Source: VBKO01 sp036393835 (GTDB lineage: Bacteria > Myxococcota > Myxococcia > Myxococcales > 40CM-4-68-19). From it: a stretch of 64,000 bases of DNA. Positions 1-7,412 of the stretch are shown here, in pieces. The notes beneath the pieces are model-generated. The model ran no database searches and was not told the DNA's origin. It saw nothing but the letters and a program-made list of their open reading frames with translations. Where the stretch lies: contig DASWGI010000034.1 of the NCBI GenBank assembly GCA_036393835.1, forward strand, positions 1-64,000, written 5' to 3'. The first letter of the stretch is position 1; every line of letters starts with the position of its first letter. The position numbers were made by a program, and so were the translations under genes.

Positions 1-239
1 TGGCGGCGCCAGCGGACGTGCGCCTTCACCGAGACCGTCTTGCCCTCGGGGAGGTCGATCTCGGCCACCAGCCACTCGGCTCCGTCGGGCAGCGCCACGC
101 GGAGGAAGGCGCCGCCCGGCGAGATGTTCTCCGCGACGGCCGCCACCTCGGTCCGCTCGAATTTGATGCGCGCGGCGAGCTGCACCCGGCTTCGCCGGTG
201 GCGGCGGCGCTGCGTTCCAGACTCTTCGGAAAAGTCCAT
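1..239 (-). CDS. PilZ domain protein, 3' end cut by window edge
   Basis: Reading the minus strand from an ATG at 239 gives about 79 residues that run off the left edge. Near the start there is an arginine-rich RRRHRRSR stretch, followed about 25 residues later by ENISPGGAF. This is the RxxxR ... (D/N)xSxxG pattern of PilZ domains, which bind cyclic di-GMP. The following beta-strand-like segment ends in HVRWRR. PilZ-only proteins are common in myxobacteria, where they affect motility and exopolysaccharide. The C-terminal part and any other domain are not visible. The gene is divergent from the EMC-type operon. Confidence 0.75.
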   Translation of the reverse strand, partial: MDFSEESGTQRRRHRRSRVQLAARIKFERTEVAAVAENISPGGAFLRVALPDGAEWLVAEIDLPEGKTVSVKAHVRWRR

Positions 240-356
240 GGGCTTTTCTCGCGCGGACCATGCGCCCTGGGCGATCCCCCGTCCATTTTTCAGCGCCGCG
301 GCCGGTGTCCGGCAGCGCACGCGTCTCCTGTCCGACGCTCCGCGGCAGCGCACCGC

Positions 357-385
357 TTGACGTTCTGCGTCCAGGGCCCTAACCC
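357..385 (+). promoter_or_regulatory. Sigma-70-type promoter of the EMC operon, leaderless
   Basis: A -35 box TTGACG (357-362) and a -10 box TAACCC (380-385) are separated by 17 bp. The ATG of the first operon gene is at 393, seven bases after the -10, so transcription would begin at or next to the start codon. No ribosome binding site precedes this ATG, which fits a leaderless transcript. The rest of 240-356 holds nothing else recognisable. Confidence 0.55.
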
Positions 386-392
386 GGTAGTC

Positions 393-899
393 ATGCCCGA
401 AGTGACCTCCGATGCGAAGGGCCCGCGGCGGACGTTCCAGCGCGGGCGCTACTACGAGGACTTCCAGGTCGGAGACGTCTACCGGCACCACTGGGGCCGG
501 ACCCTCACCCAGGGCGAATGCCAGTTGTTCGCCACGGGCACGATGAACGCCGTCCCGCTGTACTTCAACGAGATCTTCGCCCGGAGCCTCGGGCATCCGG
601 CGGTCCCGGCCCACCCGCTCCTGGTGATGAACGTGGTCTTCGGCATGACCGTCGAGGACCTCTCCGAGCAGGCCCTGGCGCACCTCGGCTACTGGAACCT
701 GCGCTTCCCGCGCTTCGTCTACCCGGGCGACACGCTGATCTCCTCCTCCCAGGTCCTCGACAAGCGCGAGAGCGGATCGAAACCGGACCGCGGCATCGTC
801 CACGTCCGCACCACCGGCGTGAACCAGCGGGGCGAGGAGGTCTGCGCCTACGAGCGCCGCATCCTGGTCAAGAAGCGCTCCGCGTATGGAGGCGGCTAG
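393..899 (+). CDS. MaoC-like hot-dog protein, N-terminal-half homologue of mesaconyl-CoA hydratase
   Basis: A 168-residue single hot-dog protein. From family knowledge, mesaconyl-C1-CoA hydratase of the ethylmalonyl-CoA pathway is about 340 residues with two hot-dog halves. This protein resembles the first half: YYEDFQVGDV near the start, VVFGMTVEDLS in the middle, then LGYWNLRFPRFVYPGDTL and VRTTGVNQRGEE. Where a catalytic MaoC has a histidine it reads NAVPLYFN, so this half probably is structural and pairs with the second hot-dog gene at 2084. The ATG at 393 is chosen because a promoter lies just upstream and the homology begins right after it. The stop abuts the next ATG (900). Confidence 0.7.
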   Translation: MPEVTSDAKGPRRTFQRGRYYEDFQVGDVYRHHWGRTLTQGECQLFATGTMNAVPLYFNEIFARSLGHPAVPAHPLLVMNVVFGMTVEDLSEQALAHLGYWNLRFPRFVYPGDTLISSSQVLDKRESGSKPDRGIVHVRTTGVNQRGEEVCAYERRILVKKRSAYGGG

Positions 900-2084
900 A
901 TGCCCATCCCCAACCCGAACGGGGGCGCGCTGACCCCCGAGCACGTGCAGATCCGCGAGAGCGTCCGCGACTTCGCCGATCGCGAGGTCAAGCCTATTGC
1001 TTCCGAGCTGGACAACCAGTCCGCCGAGATCCCCGGGCACATCGTGAAGAAGATGGCCGAGCTGGGCTATTTCGGGCTCATCTTCTCGCCCGACCACGGC
1101 GGCAGCGGCCTGGACGTGCTCTCGATGGCCATCGTCGCCGAGGAGCTGTCCAAGGCCTGGCTGTCGGTCGGCTCGGTGATGACGCGCATGATCATCACCG
1201 CCTCCCTGGTGCAGAGCGCGGGGACCGAGGAGCAGAAGCAGAAGTTCCTTCCCGGCCTGTGCACGGGCGAGATCCTCGCGGCCGCCGCCTTCACCGAGCC
1301 CGACGCGGGGAGCGACTCGGCGGGCATCAAGTGCCGCGCCGTGCGAGAGGGCGACAAGTACGCGGTGACCGGCGAGAAGACCTGGTGCACCTGGGCCAAC
1401 AAGGCCCACATCCTGTGCACCACCGTGGTCACCGATCCGCAGGCGTCCAAGAAGCACAACCGCATCTCGATCCTGCTCATCCCCAAGACTCCGGGCGACG
1501 AGTTCCATCCGCCGGAGCTGGCGGGGAGCAAGATCCCGTCCATCGGCTACAAGGGGATGAATTCCTACTCTCTCCAGTTCGACGGCTACCAGGTGCCGGC
1601 GGAGAACCTGCTCGGCGGCGCCACCGGCAAGGGCTTCTACCAGCTCATGTCGACCTACGAGATCGCGCGCATCCAGACGGCCGCGCGGGCGGTGGGCGTG
1701 GCGCAGGCCGCCTTGGAGGCGGCGCTCCGGTACTCGCAGGAGCGCACGCAGTTCGGCAAGCCGATCAGCCAGTTCCAGGTGATCGGCCACAAGCTGGCGC
1801 ACATGGCGACGCAGATCGAGGCCGGGCGGCAGCTCACCTACCACGCGGCCCGCATGAAGGACACGGGCAAGCGCTGCGACCTCGAGGCGGGGATGGCGAA
1901 GGCGTTCTGCGCCGAGATGGCCGAGCACGTGACCAGCGAGGCCATGCAGATCTTCGGAGGGTACGGATACTCGCGCGAGTTCCCCGCCCAGCGCTTCTGG
2001 CGCGACGCGCGCGTCTTCCGCATCTTCGAGGGCACGAGCGAGATCCAGTACGAGGTGATCGCGAAACGCCTCTTGGAGGGGTAG
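900..2084 (+). CDS. mcd: Acyl-CoA dehydrogenase, probable methylsuccinyl-CoA dehydrogenase
   Basis: A 394-residue flavin acyl-CoA dehydrogenase with all expected landmarks: FTEPDAGSDSAG and GEKTWCTWANKA in the middle domain, RTQFGKPISQFQ, IFGGYGYSREFPAQRFWRDARV and the C-terminal IFEGTSEIQ, whose EG glutamate is the usual catalytic base. Set between the two halves of a mesaconyl-CoA hydratase and followed by mutase, epimerase and crotonyl-CoA carboxylase/reductase, the likely substrate is (2S)-methylsuccinyl-CoA, giving mesaconyl-C1-CoA. Family note: proteobacterial methylsuccinyl-CoA dehydrogenases carry an extra N-terminal region of about 150 residues; this one has standard length. The substrate is inferred from context. 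The start follows the upstream stop directly, and the TAG stop overlaps the next GTG. Confidence 0.75.
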   Translation: MPIPNPNGGALTPEHVQIRESVRDFADREVKPIASELDNQSAEIPGHIVKKMAELGYFGLIFSPDHGGSGLDVLSMAIVAEELSKAWLSVGSVMTRMIITASLVQSAGTEEQKQKFLPGLCTGEILAAAAFTEPDAGSDSAGIKCRAVREGDKYAVTGEKTWCTWANKAHILCTTVVTDPQASKKHNRISILLIPKTPGDEFHPPELAGSKIPSIGYKGMNSYSLQFDGYQVPAENLLGGATGKGFYQLMSTYEIARIQTAARAVGVAQAALEAALRYSQERTQFGKPISQFQVIGHKLAHMATQIEAGRQLTYHAARMKDTGKRCDLEAGMAKAFCAEMAEHVTSEAMQIFGGYGYSREFPAQRFWRDARVFRIFEGTSEIQYEVIAKRLLEG

Positions 2085-2601
2085 TGACCGCGCACAGGTT
2101 CACCCGGGACGACAACCTCTACGAGGACTTCACCGTCGGAGAGACCCTCGTGCACCCGCGCGGGCGCACGGTCAGCGACGGCGAGCACATGCTGTGGACG
2201 AACTTCGTCTTGAACACCGCCCAGCTCCACTTCAACCAGAAGATGTGCGACGACTCCCCGCAGACCACCTTCGACGGGCGCCGGGTGGTGTACGGGGGGA
2301 TCGTCTTCGCCTACGTGGCCGGCCTCGCCTCGGAGGAAACGGAGGAGAACGCAGTGGCGGTGCTCTCGTACGACGAGGGACGGCACCTGAGCCCGGTGTT
2401 CGCGGGCGATACCCTGTTCGCGGAGAGCACCGTACTGGCGAAGAGCGAGGACGACCCGCGGATTTCTCATTGCGGCGCGCCGGGGCTCCAGCCGGGCCAG
2501 GCGGGCCTGGTGAAGTTCCTCCTGCGCGGCAGGAACCAGCGCGGCGAGGTGGTGCTGGAGATCACCCGCGAGCTGGTGATCCTGAAGAAGGCGTACCGGC
2601 C

Positions 2602-2605
<4 letters not shown>
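2084..2605 (+). CDS. MaoC-like hot-dog hydratase, C-terminal-half homologue of mesaconyl-CoA hydratase
   Basis: A 173-residue hot-dog protein starting at GTG 2084, which overlaps the dehydrogenase stop (TAGTG) and has a GGAGG site upstream. It contains NLYEDFTVGETL, then EHMLWTNFVLNTAQLHFN, where an Asn and a His keep the (D/N)...H arrangement of hydratase-type MaoC enzymes, then GRRVVYGGIVFAYVAGLA and SPVFAGDTLFAES. This matches the second, catalytic half of two-domain mesaconyl-CoA hydratases. With the first hot-dog gene it sums to about 341 residues, the length of the fused enzyme. Predicted role: hydration of mesaconyl-C1-CoA to beta-methylmalyl-CoA as a heteromer. It could alternatively act on another enoyl-CoA. 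Confidence 0.7.
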
Positions 2606-4170
<1,565 letters not shown>

Positions 4171-4180
4171 CGAGGTGGGG

Positions 4181-5092
4181 ATGGAAACCGCCAGCCGCCC
4201 GCCGCGCGCCGCCAGCCAGGGCCGCATCCGCGTGCTCGTCGGCAAGCCCGGGCTCGACGGGCACGATCGCGGGGCGCGAGTCATCGCGGCGGCGCTGCGG
4301 GACGCGGGCATGGAGGTCGTCTACACCGGCCTGCGCGCGACCGTCCCGGCCATCGCCGCGGCGGCGGTGCAGGAAGACGTGGACGTCATCGGGCTGTCCA
4401 TCCTGTCCGGCGCGCACGAGTCCATCTGCCGCAGGCTGCGCGACGAGCTGTCGCGCCGCGAGGCGCGGATCCCGATCGTGGTCGGCGGCATCATCCCGGC
4501 CGCGGATTACGGGAAGCTGAAGGAGTTGGGCGTGGCGGCCGTGTTCGGCCCGGAGTCGCCGCTCGCCGCAGTCGTGGACACGGTCCGTGCGGTCGCCACC
4601 GGCTCGAACCCGACCCCGACCTCGAACCCAACCTCGAACCCGACCTCCCGCCCCGGCATCCCGGCCACCCGCCTCGACCACACGGCGATTTGCGTCCGCG
4701 ACATCGACGCCTCGATCGCGCTGATCGAGGAGCTGCTCGGCCAGAAGGTCGCGCACAAGGAATTCGTCGCCGCGCAGAAAGTCCACGCGGCCTTCTTCGA
4801 CTTCCCCAACGGGGCGTCGCTGGAGCTGGTCGCGCCGCAGGGCAACGAGGGCCTGGAGAGGTTCCTGCAGAAGCGCGGCGACGCGCTCCACCACCTCGCG
4901 CTGCGCGTCCGCGATCTCGATGCGCTGCTCGCGCGCCTGGACGCCCGGGGCGTGCCGCTCATCGACAAGGTCTCCCGGCCCGGCGCGCGCGGGCACAAGG
5001 TCGCCTTCCTCCATCCCAAGGCCTTCGGCGGCACCCTGCTGGAGCTGGTCGAGGCCCACGAGGAGTCCCATGACGACGCTGCCGCTCGGTGA
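4181..5092 (+). CDS. Fusion of B12-binding mutase small subunit and methylmalonyl-/ethylmalonyl-CoA epimerase
   Basis: A 303-residue two-domain protein. Residues about 14-135 are the cobalamin-binding domain with KPGLDGHDRG (the DxHxxG motif supplies the cobalt-ligating His), SILSGAHE and VVGGIIP. A linker made of Asn-Pro-Thr-Ser units (about 142-158) leads to a vicinal-oxygen-chelate epimerase domain (about 160-295) with metal ligands in RLDHTAI, LHHLALRV and GTLLELVE. The first domain should complete the mutase encoded upstream; the second should racemise C2 of the branched malonyl-CoA. ATG 4181 is chosen over GTG 4175 because GAGG lies five bases before it. The 3' end overlaps the reductase start by 23 bases. 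Confidence 0.85.
   Translation: METASRPPRAASQGRIRVLVGKPGLDGHDRGARVIAAALRDAGMEVVYTGLRATVPAIAAAAVQEDVDVIGLSILSGAHESICRRLRDELSRREARIPIVVGGIIPAADYGKLKELGVAAVFGPESPLAAVVDTVRAVATGSNPTPTSNPTSNPTSRPGIPATRLDHTAICVRDIDASIALIEELLGQKVAHKEFVAAQKVHAAFFDFPNGASLELVAPQGNEGLERFLQKRGDALHHLALRVRDLDALLARLDARGVPLIDKVSRPGARGHKVAFLHPKAFGGTLLELVEAHEESHDDAAAR
4603..4646 (+). repeat. Short in-frame CTCGAACC-type repeat encoding the fusion linker
   Basis: This stretch is built from near-identical units such as CTCGAACCCGACC and CCAACCTCGAACC. It encodes PTSNPT repeats between the B12-binding and epimerase domains. A 19-base copy differing at one position occurs on the minus strand at 32245-32263 inside a glycosyltransferase gene and is read in the same frame there (TPTSNPTW). 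Confidence 0.6.
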
Positions 5093-6290
5093 AGTCCCGC
5101 AGGAGCTCGGGGTGCTGCCCGAGAAGATGCTGGCCTGCACCATCCGCCCCGACCGGGAGGGCGACCCCGCGACCGCCATGCGCATCGAGGAGGTCGACCT
5201 GCCGCCGGTGGGTCCGAACGAGGCGCTGGTCCTGGTGATGGCCGCCGGGGTGAACTTCAACGGCGTGTGGGCCGCGCGAGGCAAGCCGGTCAGCGTCTTC
5301 AAGATGCACGGCGAGCCGTTCCACATCGCCGGCTCCGACGCCTCGGGGATCGTCTGGAAGGTGGGGGACCAGGTGAAGCGCTGGAAGGTGGGAGACGAGG
5401 TCGTCGTCCACTGCAACCAGAGCTGCGGGCAGTGCCCGGAGTGCAACGGCCTCGATCCGATGGCCTGCATCGAGCAGAAGATCTGGGGCTACGAGACGAG
5501 CTGGGGCAGCTTCGCGCAGTTCACCAAGGTGCAGGCCCAGCAGCTCTTGCGGAAGCCGAAGCAGCTGGGCTGGCTGGAGGCGGCGAGCTATGGCCTGACG
5601 TACTTCACCGCCTACCGGATGCTGGTGCACCAGGCGGAGGTCACCGCGGGCGACCACGTGCTGGTGTGGGGCGCGGCGGGCGGGCTGGGGGTCTTCGCCA
5701 TCCAGATCTGCAAGATGCTCGGCGCCAACCCGATCGCGGTGATCGGCGGCAAGGACAAGTCGCAGCTGGTGCAGTCCTTGGGCGCGCCGATGTGGATCGA
5801 CCGCAACGAGTTCCCGAACCTCGCGTACAAGCCGCCCGAATCGCCCGAGCGCGCCCGCGCGCGCGCCGAGGATTGCAAGAAGTTCGGAAAGCGGATCCGC
5901 GAGCTGACGGGCGGCAAGGACGTGGACGTCGTCTTCGAGCACGTCGGGCAGCAGACGTTCCCCACCAGCGTCTTCGTGGCGAAGCGGTTCGGGAAGATCG
6001 TCATCTGCGGCGCGACCACCGGGTTCGACCTGTCCTTCGACGTGCGGCACCTGTGGATGCGCCAGAAGCAGATCCTCGGCTCGCACTTCTGCAACGCGTA
6101 CCAGGCCGAGCGCGCCAACCAGCTCGTGCACGAGGGGAAGATCCGGCCGGTGCTCGACCAGGTGTTCCCCTTCGGCGAGACGGCCAGGGCGCACGCGCTG
6201 ATGGCGGCGAACCAGCACAAGGGCAAGATCGGCATCGCCATCCAGTGCGCCGCCGCCGTCGTTCCGCGCGCGGAGGAACAGGCCGCGTGA
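5070..6290 (+). CDS. ccr: Crotonyl-CoA carboxylase/reductase
   Basis: A 406-residue medium-chain reductase that uses NADPH and CO2 to convert crotonyl-CoA to ethylmalonyl-CoA. Diagnostic features: VMAAGVNFNGVWAARGKPV, HIAGSDASGIVW, KIWGYETSWGSFAQFT, the nucleotide-binding WGAAGGLG, VFEHVGQQTFP and LGSHFCNAYQA. The family's CO2-handling residues appear kept: Asn64, Tyr141-Glu142 (Phe-Glu in some homologues) and His339. Unlike the homologues I can recall, it has C119-x2-C122-x2-C125-x7-C133, the structural-zinc pattern of alcohol dehydrogenases. The ATG lies inside the 3' end of the epimerase fusion gene, so translation is probably coupled. It defines the operon as an ethylmalonyl-CoA route. 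Confidence 0.9.
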   Translation: MTTLPLGEVPQELGVLPEKMLACTIRPDREGDPATAMRIEEVDLPPVGPNEALVLVMAAGVNFNGVWAARGKPVSVFKMHGEPFHIAGSDASGIVWKVGDQVKRWKVGDEVVVHCNQSCGQCPECNGLDPMACIEQKIWGYETSWGSFAQFTKVQAQQLLRKPKQLGWLEAASYGLTYFTAYRMLVHQAEVTAGDHVLVWGAAGGLGVFAIQICKMLGANPIAVIGGKDKSQLVQSLGAPMWIDRNEFPNLAYKPPESPERARARAEDCKKFGKRIRELTGGKDVDVVFEHVGQQTFPTSVFVAKRFGKIVICGATTGFDLSFDVRHLWMRQKQILGSHFCNAYQAERANQLVHEGKIRPVLDQVFPFGETARAHALMAANQHKGKIGIAIQCAAAVVPRAEEQAA

Positions 6291-6820
6291 CCGGCCCCGA
6301 GCGGGGGCCCGCGACTCCCGACCAGGCCCGCGCGGCGATCGAATCCTTCCTGCGCGAGAACCCCGGCCGCTTCGCGCTCCTGCCCGACGACGACGGCCGC
6401 GGAGCGCAGCTCCTCGAGGCGGGCACCGGCAAGACGCTGCGCGTGCGCTGGGACGAGATCGCCTTCGCGGCCGTGAAGCAGAACCCGGTCCGGCCGGCGC
6501 CGTACCTGGTTCTGGTCTTCGCCGGCGGCCGGCAGGTCGCGCTCGCGGACGTGGGCTTCGCCTTCGCGCCCTCGACGGCGAGCACGGGTCCGCTCCCCGA
6601 CCTGCCCGCGACGTTCTGCTTCCGCGACTTCCGCCACCTCGCGTCCGGGGCGGAGGCGCTCCTGGGCGAGGAGGGCCGCGAGCGCGAGGCGGTCGCGGCG
6701 GTGCTGCTGGGGATCGCTCTGCTCGACGGAGCGCGCGCCGCCGGGCTCGACGTCTCGCGGGAGGAGCGGGAGCTGGAGGCGCTGCTCCGGCGTTTGGAGG
6801 AGCGCGGGGCGCGCGTGTAG
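6287..6820 (+). CDS. Conserved-looking hypothetical protein coupled to ccr
   Basis: A 177-residue protein starting at a GTG that overlaps the ccr stop (GTGA), so it belongs to the operon. I do not recognise the family. It is soluble and acidic, with no signal peptide or membrane segment. The middle part (RVRWDEIAFAAVKQN ... YLVLVFAGGRQVALADVGFAFAP) looks like beta strands, and the C-terminal third is helical and rich in Glu/Arg (REEREL EALLRRLEER). A phenylalanine-rich TFCFRDFRHL segment links the two. No catalytic motif is visible. The tight coupling suggests a role with the carboxylase/reductase, but nothing in the sequence proves it. Confidence 0.6.
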   Translation: MTGPERGPATPDQARAAIESFLRENPGRFALLPDDDGRGAQLLEAGTGKTLRVRWDEIAFAAVKQNPVRPAPYLVLVFAGGRQVALADVGFAFAPSTASTGPLPDLPATFCFRDFRHLASGAEALLGEEGREREAVAAVLLGIALLDGARAAGLDVSREERELEALLRRLEERGARV

Positions 6821-6830
6821 GAAAAAAAGC

Positions 6831-6859
6831 ACGGCGCCGCCCTATCCGGCGGCGGCCGT
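6831..6859 (-). repeat. Copy of dispersed GCCGCC hairpin repeat after the EMC operon
   Basis: Inverted GCCGCC/GGCGGC arms around a six-base loop, in the variant GGATAGGGCGGCGC form on the minus strand, just after a short A-run at 6822-6828. It follows the stop of the last operon gene and may end transcription or stabilise the mRNA. Same family as copies at 12189, 14185, 15671, 21831, 35425 and 61341. Confidence 0.55.
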
Positions 6860-6877
6860 ACCGTACAAAAACGTACG
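6857..6877. promoter_or_regulatory. CGTACC/CGTACG half-site cluster upstream of promoter
   Basis: The sequence CGTACCGTAC, five A residues, then CGTACG lies 12 bp upstream of the -35 box at 6889. The CGTACC half-site is the same as in the palindrome at 62027-62041 in front of the REC-XRE regulator, so this may be another target of that regulator. Confidence 0.3.
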
Positions 6878-6888
6878 CCCAATCCTGC

Positions 6889-6916
6889 TTGACAATCGTT
6901 TTGCTTTTGCTAACTG
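6889..6916 (+). promoter_or_regulatory. Sigma-70-type promoter of the small zinc-motif gene
   Basis: A perfect TTGACA (6889-6894), 16 bp spacer and TAACTG (6911-6916), in a stretch that is conspicuously A/T-rich for this genome. The next start codon is at 6985 with GGGAGGACCG before it, leaving an untranslated leader of about 60 bases. Confidence 0.6.
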
Positions 6917-6984
6917 TACGCGCGGCCGAACGGCGCGATGCGCACCGGCTTTGTTGCTAAGACTTTACGGAATCGGGAGGACCG

Positions 6985-7368
6985 ATGGCGCGCGGTCGCG
7001 GTCGTCGAAACCAAGGGATGGGCGCGTGGGTGCAGAACCTCGGCGAGCAGATCGGCTCGCAGCTGGGCCAGATCATCGCCGAGAGCGTGCAGCGCTCGCT
7101 GCAGAGCACGATCGACGTGGGCGACATCGCTCGCCAGCTGGGCGTCGGCGGCCGCGGCCGAGGCCGGCGCGGCGGGGCGCGCGCCGTCTGCAGCGTGGCT
7201 GGATGCGGCCGCCCGGTGCTCGCCAAGGGATTGTGCCGCTCCCATTACTACCGGGCACGCTACCGCGCGCAGAAGGCCGGCACGCTGCAACCCAAGCGCC
7301 GCGGCCGCCGCGCCTCGCGCAAGAAGTCGGGCGGCGAGTCCAGCGCCAGCGAGGCGTCGGCGTCGTAA
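6985..7368 (+). CDS. Small basic protein with Cys3-His zinc-binding-like motif
   Basis: A 127-residue protein, function not recognised. Residues 1-55 form a likely amphipathic helical region (MGAWVQNLGEQIGSQLGQIIAESVQRSLQ). Then a Gly/Arg-rich linker precedes CSVAGCGRPVLAKGLCRSHYYRAR, a CxxxxC...CxxxH arrangement seen in small nucleic-acid-associated zinc motifs. The tail is strongly basic (KRRGRRASRKKSG) and ends in a Ser/Ala stretch. The composition suggests DNA or RNA binding. It has its own strong promoter and a good ribosome binding site (GGGAGG), so it is probably abundant. It stands alone between two transcription units. Confidence 0.65.
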   Translation: MARGRGRRNQGMGAWVQNLGEQIGSQLGQIIAESVQRSLQSTIDVGDIARQLGVGGRGRGRRGGARAVCSVAGCGRPVLAKGLCRSHYYRARYRAQKAGTLQPKRRGRRASRKKSGGESSASEASAS

Positions 7369-7412
7369 GCCGCCTCTTTCGGCCGCGGTGATCTGTTGTA
7401 GAGTCGGCGCGG

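Noticed and set aside
26..286. An 86-residue minus-strand open frame at the left edge
   Set aside because: Another minus-strand frame starting at 239 encodes a convincing PilZ domain through the same bases; the 86-residue frame is Arg/Ser/Pro-rich shadow sequence.
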